The translations under genes were made by a program, and so were the position numbers. DNA of 6,397 nt from Clostridiales bacterium (GTDB lineage Bacteria; Bacillota; Clostridia; UBA1381). This document shows, in pieces, positions 1 through 6,127 of this stretch. The DNA is taken from contig DMLG01000095.1 in assembly GCA_003453455.1 (NCBI GenBank), positions 1 to 6,397 of the forward strand, given 5' to 3'. The notes beneath the pieces were generated by a model, which worked only from the letters and a program-made list of their open reading frames with translations, searched no databases and had not been told where the DNA came from. Every line of letters begins with the position of its first letter. Position 1 is the stretch's first letter.

Positions 1-614
1 GTCTGCTGAACGCCCTCTCCGCTTACATCACGGGTTATTGAAACATTTTCGCCTTTTCTTGCAATTTTATCTATCTCATCGATGTAGATTATGCCCTTTT
101 CTGCCGCCTCAATATCATAGTCCGCTGCCTGAATAAGCTTTAAAAGGATATTTTCCACATCTTCGCCGACATATCCTGCCTCTGTAAGCGTGGTTGCATC
201 GGAAATTGCAAAAGGTACATTCAAAATGCGCGCAAGATTTTGCACAAGAAAAGTTTTTCCCGAACCCGTAGGTCCTACCATCAGAATATTGCTCTTTTGC
301 AGCTCCACATCATCCTTATCGCCTCGTGCAATGCGCTTATAATGATTATATACCGCAACCGACAGAATTTTTTTCGCATCCTCCTGACCTATTACATACT
401 GGTCAAGTATCTCTTTAATTTCCTTAGGCTTTGGCAGCTCCGCACCGGGTTCAATGCTTTTAGCGTCGTATTTACCTGCTAAAACATATTCGCATTGTTT
501 AATACATTCATCGCAGATATACACCCCTGGACCTGAAACAAGCGCTTCTACCTCGGACTCACGCTTTCCGCAAAAGGAGCAGCGAATCTCTTTCTTTTCA
601 TCGGATTTTGCCAT
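1..614 (-). CDS. clpX: ATP-dependent Clp protease ATP-binding subunit ClpX, N-terminal half (cut by window edge)
   Basis: ClpX is a hexameric AAA+ unfoldase that recognises tagged or damaged proteins in the cytoplasm, unfolds them with ATP and threads them into ClpP. The visible 204 codons start at the ATG at 614-612. They carry the N-terminal zinc-binding domain (Cys12-x2-Cys15 and Cys34-x2-Cys37), Walker A GPTGSGKT at 114-121, the substrate-gripping pore loop GYVG at 147-150, and Walker B with IIYIDE at 175-180. The frame leaves the window just after the conserved GEGVQQ. The family is usually about 410-430 residues, so roughly half is missing. The C-terminal part, including the IGF-type loop that docks on ClpP, lies outside. 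The gap to clpP is 15 nt, with an AAAGGGGA ribosome binding site overlapping the clpP stop region, so the gene is cotranscribed with tig and clpP. Identification is very secure. Confidence 0.97.
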   Translation of the reverse strand, partial: MAKSDEKKEIRCSFCGKRESEVEALVSGPGVYICDECIKQCEYVLAGKYDAKSIEPGAELPKPKEIKEILDQYVIGQEDAKKILSVAVYNHYKRIARGDKDDVELQKSNILMVGPTGSGKTFLVQNLARILNVPFAISDATTLTEAGYVGEDVENILLKLIQAADYDIEAAEKGIIYIDEIDKIARKGENVSITRDVSGEGVQQ

Positions 615-629
615 TTTTCGTCCCCTTTA

Positions 630-1223
630 TTACTTTTGATTACGGTTTACGATTACTTCGTCTATAAGTCCGTACGCTTTTGCCGCATCTGCTGACATAA
701 AGTTGTCACGCTCAGTATCCGCCATAATAACATCTATCGGCTGACCTGTGCGCTCTGCAAGTATCTCATTTAAGTGCTTTTTTATACCCACAATATGCTC
801 TGCATGAATTTGTATATCGGTAGCCTGACCTTGAAGTCCGCCAAGGAGCGGCTGATGAATCATAATTTCGCTGTTAGGGAGCGCAAAACGCTTCCCCTTT
901 GTTCCGGCGCAAAGCAAAAATGCACCCATACTTGCCGCCATACCTACGCATATTGTAGATACATCACATTTTATATATTGCATAGTGTCATATATCGCCA
1001 TACCCGCTGAAATCGAGCCTCCCGGGCTATTGATATAAAGCTGGATATCCTTATCAGGGTCTTTTGCTTCAAGGAAAAGCATTTGCGCAACGATAAGGCT
1101 CGCAGACGCGTCATTTACCTCTTCACCCAAGAATATAATTCTATCCTCCAAAAGCCTTGAAAATATATCGTAGCTTCTTTCTCCTCTTCCTGTTTGTTCG
1201 ATTACCATTGGTACTAAGCTCAT
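630..1223 (-). CDS. clpP: ATP-dependent Clp protease proteolytic subunit ClpP
   Basis: ClpP is the self-compartmentalised serine protease (two stacked heptamer rings) that degrades proteins delivered by ClpX or other Clp ATPases. The 197 residues match the normal family length. The oxyanion region INSPGGS is at 65-70, the nucleophile Ser98 lies in MAASMGA, His123 in MIHQP, and Asp173 in TERDNFM, so the triad is complete. Like many Firmicute ClpPs it starts directly at [11 protein letters not shown] with almost no propeptide. The start ATG at 1223-1221 is preceded by AAGGA at 8 nt spacing. After His123 the loop reads PLLGGLQGQ, one residue longer than the PLGGxQGQ of E. coli and B. subtilis. 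The gene lies 29 nt after tig with no terminator between them, consistent with a tig-clpP-clpX operon. Confidence 0.98.
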   Translation of the reverse strand: MSLVPMVIEQTGRGERSYDIFSRLLEDRIIFLGEEVNDASASLIVAQMLFLEAKDPDKDIQLYINSPGGSISAGMAIYDTMQYIKCDVSTICVGMAASMGAFLLCAGTKGKRFALPNSEIMIHQPLLGGLQGQATDIQIHAEHIVGIKKHLNEILAERTGQPIDVIMADTERDNFMSADAAKAYGLIDEVIVNRNQK

Positions 1224-1252
1224 AACATCATTCCTTTCATATTAACAAGAAA

Positions 1253-2584
1253 TTAGTCCTCTTTTTTTGCTGTTTCTGTTGTCTTTTTTGCCCTCGGCTT
1301 TGAAATCTTAGCCTTATTTACAAGCATATCTATGACCTTATTCATTGAAATTTCCTCTTTCAGGTTTTCAATATCTTTATCCTGCATAAGCTCTTTTAGC
1401 TTATCTGCTTCCATATTATACTGCTTTGCCATTTCGCAGATTTTATCGTTCACTTCTTCATCTGTTATACTGATATTTTCCTTTTTGGAAATAGCCTCCA
1501 AAACAAGCGTTGTTTTCAGCTGTTTTTCAGCCTGCGGCTTAAAGCTTTCCTTCATTTGCTCTATACTTGAACCTGTGTACTGCATATACTGATTGATATC
1601 AAGACCCTGATACTGCAATCTCTGCGCAAAGTCCTGTACCATTCTTTCGCACTGGTCATTTATCATAGCCTCGGGAATTTCTACCTTTGCACCCTCTGTC
1701 ACCTTATCTACAACTGCATTTTCCGTTTCCGTCTTTACCCTGTCGCTGGCTGCTTTTTCAAGTCTTTCCTTAATGCTGTTTTTATACTCTTCCAAAGTAT
1801 CAAACTCGCTCACTTCTGATGCAAAATCATCATTGATTTCAGGAAGTTCCTTAACCTTATTTTCGTGGATTTTAACCTTAAAGAGCGCATCTTTTCCCGC
1901 CAAATCAGGCGCATGATACTCCTCCGGGAATGTTACATTTACATCAACTTCATCGCCTGCTTTTTTACCGATAAGCTGGTCTTCAAAGCCGGGAATAAAT
2001 GTATTGGAGCCGATTTCAAGGTCATAATTCTCGCCTTTTCCGCCCTCAAATTCCACGCCGTCAACGCTGCCTAAGAAGTCAATTGTAACAACGCTGCCCT
2101 TTTTAATCTTTTTGCCGTCAGCCGGAACTAAGCGCGCATTCTTCTCCTGGGCAACTTTTATTTCTTTCTCAACATCTGCTTCCGATACATTGTGTTCAAT
2201 TTTAGCTACCTTTATACCTATGTATTCACCAAGCTCAACCTCTGGTTTTGTTGTAACAAGCGCTGTGAATACAACCGGCTCGCCCTTTTTAATTTCCTCA
2301 ACATCAAATTCCGGGCGTGCAGCAGGCTCTATACCTGACTCAGAAAGCGCTGCCTCATAAGCGTCGGGAAGTACACTGTTTACTGCGTCATCATAAAATA
2401 CTGCCTCTGTGTAATACTTTTCTATCACACTCTTCGGCACCTTTCCCTTTCTGAAACCGGGAACGCTGTATTTTTTAACATTTTTTGAATATGCTTTGTT
2501 TATAGCTTTTTCAAATTCCTCACTTGAAACTTCAAAAGTAAGTTTTACAAGATTTTTTTCTACCTGTTCTGATTTAACAGCCAT
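1253..2584 (-). CDS. tig: Trigger factor, ribosome-associated chaperone and peptidyl-prolyl isomerase
   Basis: Trigger factor binds next to the ribosome exit tunnel (protein L23) and shelters nascent chains. It also has an FKBP-type prolyl isomerase domain. The 443 residues fit the family length. In order: the N-terminal ribosome-binding domain (about 1-115) with the signature GFRKGKVP at 43-50; the FKBP-like domain (about 160-245), including VTIDFLGSVDGVEFEGG and the FIPGFEDQLIGKKAGDE core; and the helical C-terminal chaperone arms (about 250-425). The protein ends in a short Lys-rich charged tail (KPRAKK...KKED), which is common and variable in the family. The ATG at 2584-2582 has a perfect AGGAGG 10 nt upstream. 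It is the first gene of the operon with clpP and clpX, downstream of a good promoter at 2641-2668. Confidence 0.98.
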   Translation of the reverse strand: MAVKSEQVEKNLVKLTFEVSSEEFEKAINKAYSKNVKKYSVPGFRKGKVPKSVIEKYYTEAVFYDDAVNSVLPDAYEAALSESGIEPAARPEFDVEEIKKGEPVVFTALVTTKPEVELGEYIGIKVAKIEHNVSEADVEKEIKVAQEKNARLVPADGKKIKKGSVVTIDFLGSVDGVEFEGGKGENYDLEIGSNTFIPGFEDQLIGKKAGDEVDVNVTFPEEYHAPDLAGKDALFKVKIHENKVKELPEINDDFASEVSEFDTLEEYKNSIKERLEKAASDRVKTETENAVVDKVTEGAKVEIPEAMINDQCERMVQDFAQRLQYQGLDINQYMQYTGSSIEQMKESFKPQAEKQLKTTLVLEAISKKENISITDEEVNDKICEMAKQYNMEADKLKELMQDKDIENLKEEISMNKVIDMLVNKAKISKPRAKKTTETAKKED

Positions 2585-2640
2585 CGCCTTAAATCCTCCT
2601 CATCTTTTTGTGCAAAAATATGCAATTTTATATCTGAATC

Positions 2641-2668
2641 ATTATATCACAAAAATATAAAAATTCAA
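2641..2668 (-). promoter_or_regulatory. Sigma-A-type promoter of the tig-clpP-clpX operon
   Basis: Read on the minus strand: TTGAAT (-35, 2668-2663), a 16-bp spacer, then TATAAT (-10, 2646-2641). The -10 is preceded by TG one base away (TGATATAAT), an extended -10. The expected start is near 2634, giving a leader of about 50 nt before the tig ATG. No CIRCE or CtsR-like heptad repeat was seen nearby, so heat-shock control is not supported by this sequence. The call is by eye. Confidence 0.75.
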
Positions 2669-2688
2669 GTAAATTTGTGTATTTTATT

Positions 2689-2711
2689 AAAAAGCAACAA
2701 AATATCTTGTT
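2689..2711 (-). terminator. Possible weak terminator after the metallophosphoesterase gene
   Basis: On the minus strand, starting in the stop codon, AACAAG and TTTGTT can form a six-pair AU-rich stem (one G-U) around a four-base ATAT loop, followed by GC and then TTTTT. The stem is weak and the loop minimal. It sits where a terminator would be expected, just before the tig promoter, but may only be AT-rich background. Confidence 0.25.
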
Positions 2712-3411
2712 AATCTGCAATCTTTACGGGCATAAATTCACGATAATCGGCGGAAACAAGGCTATATTCTATACCGTTTTTCTCACCTTCAAAGATGCTT
2801 TTTATACCAAAAAAGGCAAAATGTATATGCCCGAAAAATGACTTCTTCACGCCGTATTTTTTAAAAAGCCCCGTCATTTCATTTTCCAAAAAGCCGTTCA
2901 TTACGGTCGGATAATGCGTAAATGCAAAAATGTTTTCCGGATTTTTCGCCGACTTTAACGAAAGTTCCATACGAATAAGCTCGCGCGCATATATTCTTTT
3001 ATCCTCTTCTGATGATTTCATCTGCGGCATTGTCCAACCCCTGCTTCCGCATATGGAGATATCTTCGTATTCAAAGGAATTGTTCTGCAAAAAATCTATC
3101 TGTGAAAATCCGTTTTTCTTCAAAAATTCCTGCATTTTATTTATAGTGCTCCACCAGTAGTCGTGATTCCCCTTTAACATAATTTTTTTTCCGGGAAGAC
3201 TATTTAGAAATTCAAAATCCTTTTTGCTTTCTTCAAGATATGTTGCCCACGAAAAATCGCCTGCCAAAACAACGGTATCCTCCTCTGTCACCGTGTTCTG
3301 CCAATTTTCTTTAAGCCTTTCAACATGGTTTTCCCATCTTTTTCCAAAAATATCCATCGGTTTATCAACTCCGAGCGGAAGATGAAGATCTCCGATTGCA
3401 TAAAGTGCCAT
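2710..3411 (-). CDS. Calcineurin-like metallophosphoesterase (predicted phosphohydrolase)
   Basis: This is a dinuclear-metal phosphoesterase of the calcineurin-like superfamily. It resembles the bacterial predicted phosphohydrolase group known as COG1768, whose substrate I do not know. All motifs are present in the 233 residues: GDLH (Asp8, His10), GDFSW (Asp52), GNHDYWW (Asn82, His83), THYP (His166) and GHIH (His195, His197). There is no signal peptide or membrane segment, so it should be cytoplasmic. The ATG at 3411-3409 was chosen because AGGAG lies 6 nt upstream and the protein then begins at the family-typical MALYAIGDLH. An in-frame ATG 33 nt further up would start inside the terminator hairpin at 3443-3469 and adds an uncharacteristic charged extension. 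The gene lies between putP and tig with no obvious functional link to either. The fold is certain and the biological role unknown. Confidence 0.9.
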   Translation of the reverse strand: MALYAIGDLHLPLGVDKPMDIFGKRWENHVERLKENWQNTVTEEDTVVLAGDFSWATYLEESKKDFEFLNSLPGKKIMLKGNHDYWWSTINKMQEFLKKNGFSQIDFLQNNSFEYEDISICGSRGWTMPQMKSSEEDKRIYARELIRMELSLKSAKNPENIFAFTHYPTVMNGFLENEMTGLFKKYGVKKSFFGHIHFAFFGIKSIFEGEKNGIEYSLVSADYREFMPVKIAD

Positions 3412-3442
3412 AAATTTCTCCTCTTTTTCGTAAAACCCAAAC

Positions 3443-3469
3443 AAAAGGGTGGCTTTATTCCACCCTTTT
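3443..3469 (-). terminator. Intrinsic terminator after putP
   Basis: A perfect 10-bp inverted repeat (AAAAGGGTGG / CCACCCTTTT) encloses a 7-nt loop. On the minus strand the GGGTGG/CCACCC core is followed by TTTTGTTT, as expected for the putP transcript, whose stop codon lies 21 nt upstream. On the plus strand it is followed by TTTTATT, so it could also act in the other direction, although no plus-strand gene is seen there. Confidence 0.85.
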
Positions 3470-3482
3470 ATTCCTTGAAGGC

Positions 3483-3510
3483 ATTATAAATTACTTGCCT
3501 ACTGTCTCAA
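3483..3510 (-). promoter_or_regulatory. Candidate promoter for the metallophosphoesterase gene, overlapping the putP 3' end
   Basis: On the minus strand: TTGAGA (3510-3505), a 16-bp spacer, then TATAAT (3488-3483). The -35 lies in the last codons of putP and the -10 overlaps the region just after its stop. This would give the phosphoesterase gene its own start near 3476, which it needs because the putP terminator separates the two genes. Oddly, the resulting RNA would begin with that terminator hairpin. The hexamers are good but the placement is unusual, hence moderate confidence. Confidence 0.4.
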
Positions 3511-5020
3511 ACTCATCAACTATTTCAGATGAAGGCTTTTTGTCAAGCAAGCTCACAATAACTATAAATACCGAAGCAATAATAAACGCAGGTAACAGCT
3601 CATATATAGCCCATACTCCGCCTGCCTTTGCAACAACGAATTTCCAAATGAATACCATCGCTCCGCCTGAAACCATACCTGCCAAAGCTCCCCATTTTGT
3701 TGTTCTCTTCCAGAAGAGTGAGAAAAGCATCACAGGTCCGAACGCTGCGCCAAATCCTGCCCAAGCAAAGGATACGATACGAAATACCGAGCTATTCGGA
3801 TTTTTTGCCAAAAATACTGCAATAACTGCGATTACTATAACAGATGCACGCGCTACAAGCATTGCAGTTTTATCGGAAAGTCGCACTTTAAATGTGTTTA
3901 TAGCAAGGTCACGGGCTACACTTGATGATGCCGCAATAAGCTGTGAATCTGCTGTTGACATTGTTGATGCCAAAATACCTGCTAAGAATATACCTCCTAC
4001 CAAAGCAGGAATATATCCTGTCGTTGTCAGGAATGCAGCAATATCCACAAAAATAGTTTCAGCACTTGACGCACTGTCATAATTGGGCACTATACCTGCC
4101 TTCATAAGACTGTAACCAACAACACCTATTAAAACGGCGATTGCCATAGAAATAACTACCCACACACTTGCAATGCGGCGTGATGTTTTCAGCTTCTTTG
4201 CGTCGTCTATTGCCATAAATCTAAGCAAAACATGCGGCATACCGAAATATCCCAATCCCCATGCAAGCGTTGAAGCAATTGTAAGGCTGCCGTATGTTCC
4301 CGTTTTACCGCCGGCAACATCAAATCCCTTTGTTATATCAAGATAGCCGTCAAGACCTTTAACATTTGCAAAAACATTACCAAATCCACCCATAATACCT
4401 TCGCCGATTCCAAGCGCTGTAAGCAGTGCAAAGGTCATAATTATACTTTGTATAAGGTCAGTGGTAGATGCTGCCAAAAATCCGCCAAGCGTACAGTAAA
4501 GCACGATTACAACAGCGCTGATAAGCATAGCCACAGAATAATCCATATTGAATATATTTGAGAAAAGCTTTCCGCAAGCTGAAAATCCTGATGCCGTATA
4601 TGGAATGAAGAATATTATAATCACAATAGCCGCTATTGCTGCAAGAATATTCTTTTCATCCTTGAATCTTTTTGAAAAAAACTCAGGAAGCGTTACTGCT
4701 CCTACTTTCTCAGTATAATTTCTAAGTCTTTTTGCAACGAAAAGCCAGTTTAAATATGTACCTACTGCAAGGCCTATTGCTGTCCATGTCGCCTCGGCAA
4801 GACCTGTCATAAGCGCCAAACCCGGCAATCCCATAAGTAACCATGCGCTCATATCGGAGGCCTCTGCGCTCATAGCCGTAACTATCGGCCCAAGCTTTCT
4901 GCCGCCCAAATAAAAATCATCTGTTGTTTTGTTTTTCTTTGAACATCTTATTCCTACATAAACCATCATAGCCGTATAGAGAATTATTGCAGCGACCATA
5001 ACCCAAGTTGTAGATGACAT
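3491..5020 (-). CDS. putP: Sodium/proline symporter, PutP type (SSS family)
   Basis: This inner-membrane transporter of the solute:sodium symporter family most likely couples Na+ entry to proline uptake. Its 509 residues match the family (E. coli PutP is 502). Many hydrophobic segments are evident, for example about 5-24, 125-145, 162-183, 190-212, 283-306, 337-357, 390-406 and 474-492. Residues tied to Na+ in E. coli PutP have counterparts: Asp56 and Ser58 in EASDMSAWLLMGLPG, and Ser355/Thr356 in ASTMSTADSQ. The proline-site signature WGLGYFGMPH supplies Trp254, Tyr258 and Pro262, favouring proline over other SSS substrates. Position 59 is Ala where E. coli has Gly. The ATG at 5020-5018 has AGGGGG 8 nt upstream. 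The gene is monocistronic by position: promoter at 5055-5083 and terminator at 3443-3469. The exact substrate remains inferred. Confidence 0.92.
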   Translation of the reverse strand: MSSTTWVMVAAIILYTAMMVYVGIRCSKKNKTTDDFYLGGRKLGPIVTAMSAEASDMSAWLLMGLPGLALMTGLAEATWTAIGLAVGTYLNWLFVAKRLRNYTEKVGAVTLPEFFSKRFKDEKNILAAIAAIVIIIFFIPYTASGFSACGKLFSNIFNMDYSVAMLISAVVIVLYCTLGGFLAASTTDLIQSIIMTFALLTALGIGEGIMGGFGNVFANVKGLDGYLDITKGFDVAGGKTGTYGSLTIASTLAWGLGYFGMPHVLLRFMAIDDAKKLKTSRRIASVWVVISMAIAVLIGVVGYSLMKAGIVPNYDSASSAETIFVDIAAFLTTTGYIPALVGGIFLAGILASTMSTADSQLIAASSSVARDLAINTFKVRLSDKTAMLVARASVIVIAVIAVFLAKNPNSSVFRIVSFAWAGFGAAFGPVMLFSLFWKRTTKWGALAGMVSGGAMVFIWKFVVAKAGGVWAIYELLPAFIIASVFIVIVSLLDKKPSSEIVDEFETVGK

Positions 5021-5054
5021 AAAATATTCCCCCTTTTTCTTTAATACAAAGGAT

Positions 5055-5083
5055 ATTTTAGCATACTTTTTTTAATATTACAA
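5055..5083 (-). promoter_or_regulatory. Sigma-A-type promoter of putP
   Basis: On the minus strand: TTGTAA (5083-5078), a 17-bp spacer containing a run of seven A, then TAAAAT (5060-5055) preceded by TGC, an extended -10. The start is expected near 5048, leaving a leader of under 30 nt. The rest of the tetR-putP gap (5084-5206) is very AT-rich. I see no further gene, clear operator or GC-containing terminator in it. Confidence 0.65.
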
Positions 5084-5206
5084 TACAAACCAAAGTATAG
5101 AATTAAGTTTATACATTTTTAAGATTTTCCCTAAAAAATTCAGGTATTTACTATATTTATATACTGTACATTACTTAATATCTTATTTTATATAAAAAAT
5201 AGATTT

Positions 5207-5791
5207 TTAATTTTTTAAATGATTAAGTAAAAGCGGCATCATTTTTTGAGAATAGCTTTTGAGCGAATATTCTCCGTTACAAAGACACCAATCGTACAAA
5301 AATGCTCTTTCCAAAAGTGCATATTCTTTCACTATATCATTCACGCTTTCCTCTCGTTTTAGCTCCTCTCTTTTCTGCCCCTCAATTACGATTTTTCGCA
5401 AAAATTTATAGTAAACGCGGTTATGATCCAAAAGATGTTTTTCTCCGACCGTTATTAGCTGAGAGGAATAGAGCTGTGCCAAAAGGTCGATTGATATTGT
5501 ATTTTCAATCATATCAAAAAGTTCTCTATTTATTTGTATTAAAATGTCAAAACAATTCTGATTCCAATCAAGAGTTTCGGAAATTTCTTCATACTTTTCA
5601 TCAAAAACATACGAAAGTGAGCTCAAAAGCGCATCTTTACTGTCAAAATAATGATAGAAAGACCCTCTTGATGTGCAGGATTCTTTAACAATTTCATCTA
5701 TCGTAGTATTTTCATATCCTTGCTCATAGAAAAGTTTCCACGCAGCAGATACTATCCTCTTCTTTGTCGAATTAGAATTCTTCTTTCCCAT
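5207..5791 (-). CDS. TetR/AcrR-family transcriptional regulator
   Basis: This is a one-component DNA-binding repressor: an N-terminal helix-turn-helix and a C-terminal ligand/dimerisation domain that cannot be assigned a ligand. From the chosen start the protein has 194 residues, normal for TetR regulators. Residues about 9-55 form the typical domain: KKRIVSAAWKLFYEQGYENT, then TTIDEIVKESCTSRGSFYHYF with the recognition helix at about 40-48, and SKDALL. The remainder is helical and lacks recognisable motifs. The start is the ATG at 5791-5789, because AAGGTGG stands 5 nt upstream. The in-frame GTG at 5800 would lie inside that ribosome binding site. The gene is divergent from the leader/chorismate mutase unit and upstream of putP. 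A dyad between the two promoters is the likely operator, implying autoregulation and possibly control of the aromatic unit. Confidence 0.9.
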   Translation of the reverse strand: MGKKNSNSTKKRIVSAAWKLFYEQGYENTTIDEIVKESCTSRGSFYHYFDSKDALLSSLSYVFDEKYEEISETLDWNQNCFDILIQINRELFDMIENTISIDLLAQLYSSQLITVGEKHLLDHNRVYYKFLRKIVIEGQKREELKREESVNDIVKEYALLERAFLYDWCLCNGEYSLKSYSQKMMPLLLNHLKN

Positions 5792-5822
5792 AAAATCCAC
5801 CTTTTTTCTTACTACATTGTGG

Positions 5823-5851
5823 ATTATACATCACTTTTAAAAAAAAATCAA
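5823..5851 (-). promoter_or_regulatory. Promoter of the tetR gene
   Basis: On the minus strand: TTGATT (5851-5846), a 17-bp spacer, then a perfect TATAAT (5828-5823). It stands back to back with the plus-strand promoter at 5860-5888, with only 8 bp between the two -35 boxes. The tetR ATG follows about 31 nt downstream of the -10. Confidence 0.7.
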
Positions 5852-5875
5852 TATTTGTATTGACATTTTAAAAGT
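5833..5875. repeat. Inverted repeat with arms inside both divergent promoter spacers
   Basis: ACTTTTAAAA at 5833-5842 is exactly repeated in inverted orientation as TTTTAAAAGT at 5866-5875, with 23 bp between. Each arm sits in the -35/-10 spacer of one of the two divergent promoters, and the smaller dyad 5848-5863 lies between the arms. The arms contain the self-palindromic TTTTAAAA, so low complexity makes a chance match easier. They could be a second pair of regulator half-sites. Confidence 0.4.
5848..5863. promoter_or_regulatory. Candidate TetR operator between the divergent promoters
   Basis: TCAATA-TTTG-TATTGA is a perfect 6+6 inverted repeat. It overlaps four bases of the tetR -35 box and four bases of the opposing -35 box. 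Many TetR-family regulators bind short dyads of about 15-20 bp in their own divergent promoter regions, so occupancy here would block both promoters. Binding is inferred from position and symmetry only. Confidence 0.5.
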
Positions 5876-5888
5876 ATAGGTATATAAT
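5860..5888 (+). promoter_or_regulatory. Consensus sigma-A promoter of the leader/chorismate mutase unit
   Basis: TTGACA (5860-5865), a 17-bp spacer, then TATAAT (5883-5888): both hexamers and the spacing are perfect consensus. The start is expected near 5895, giving a transcribed leader of about 270 nt before the chorismate mutase ATG. Such a strong promoter on a biosynthetic gene suggests that control is exerted by the overlapping operator and by events in the long leader. Confidence 0.88.
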
Positions 5889-5921
5889 TAGGCATATTTT
5901 ATCAAACGGAGTGGGATTACT

Positions 5922-6077
5922 ATGCTACATCTAAACAACAAATCAATCCCTTGTGCGAACAGTAATTTGTCCGCCTCTGTTTTGGTGTCTTCTTTTGCTT
6001 ATGTAGTACGATTTATTTCGTATTACTTTTTTTATTATTTTTATAACTTTATAAATTCACCTGTAAAGGACGCCTGA
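5922..6077 (+). CDS. Putative Phe/Tyr-rich leader peptide controlling chorismate mutase
   Basis: This is a 51-codon frame from the ATG at 5922 to the TGA at 6075, about 27 nt after the predicted transcription start, with GGAG 10 nt upstream. The first half is unremarkable (MLHLNNKSIPCANSNLS...). Residues 34-43 read YYFFYYFYNF, nine aromatics in ten, and the whole peptide has six Phe and six Tyr. It precedes a chorismate mutase gene, and its last codons coincide with one arm of an antiterminator (6060-6070). By analogy with the pheA leader peptide of enteric bacteria, stalling at Phe or Tyr codons would signal shortage of charged tRNA. At 51 residues it is longer than classic leader peptides. 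Caveat: TTT and TAT codons arise readily in a T-rich tract, so translation itself is inferred. It could alternatively be a short hydrophobic peptide of another role. Confidence 0.6.
   Translation: MLHLNNKSIPCANSNLSASVLVSSFAYVVRFISYYFFYYFYNFINSPVKDA
6003..6026 (+). promoter_or_regulatory. Hairpin inside the leader frame followed by a T-tract (pause or early terminator)
   Basis: GTAGTACGA (6003-6011) pairs with TCGTATTAC (6018-6026) as nine pairs including one G-U, around a six-base loop. T7 follows directly, then more T-rich sequence. It has the shape of a modest intrinsic terminator, with only three or four G-C pairs, yet lies within the putative leader peptide. A translating ribosome would melt it. 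It may pause polymerase so the ribosome can catch up, or end untranslated transcripts. Confidence 0.45.
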
Positions 6078-6127
6078 TTGCTGCATAAAACAGCATATTT
6101 ACGAAGTTAAGCGGTTTCCTTTATGGG
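6060..6127 (+). promoter_or_regulatory. Antiterminator pairing of the attenuator
   Basis: CCTGTAAAGGA (6060-6070) can pair with TCCTTTATGGG (6117-6127) over 11 positions, nine Watson-Crick and two G-U. The second arm covers part of the terminator's 5' strand, its loop and the start of its 3' strand, so the two structures exclude each other. The enclosed segment holds a small hairpin, TGCTG/CAGCA (6079-6083 with 6091-6095), compatible with either state. The first arm is also the last four sense codons of the leader frame, so a ribosome at the TGA would mask it, while one stalled in the Tyr/Phe run upstream should leave most of it free. Confidence 0.6.

Noticed and set aside
2585..2709. CIRCE or CtsR heat-shock operator in front of tig
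   Set aside because: No TTAGCACTC-N9-GAGTGCTAA or repeated GGTCAAA heptads are present in the gap.
3412..3444. Upstream ATG start for the metallophosphoesterase
   Set aside because: It would begin inside the putP terminator hairpin, has no ribosome binding site, and adds residues before the conserved MALYAIGDLH start.
3495..4082. Long plus-strand open frame antisense to putP
   Set aside because: It lies entirely inside the strongly supported putP gene, shows no recognisable domain, and is explained by putP codon composition.
5115..5140. CodY-box-like AATTTT...AAAATC dyad upstream of putP
   Set aside because: The half-site spacing does not fit the 15-bp CodY consensus, and such matches are expected by chance in this AT-rich gap.
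5145..5206. AT-rich dyads after the tetR stop as a terminator
   Set aside because: No GC-containing stem followed by a T-run was found. The pairings are low-complexity A/T only.
5302..5688. Plus-strand open frame antisense to tetR
   Set aside because: It overlaps a clear TetR coding region, has no family resemblance, and is best explained as a shadow frame.
5792..5800. GTG start for the TetR regulator
   Set aside because: The GTG is part of the AAGGTGG ribosome binding site of the ATG at 5791 and has no good site of its own.
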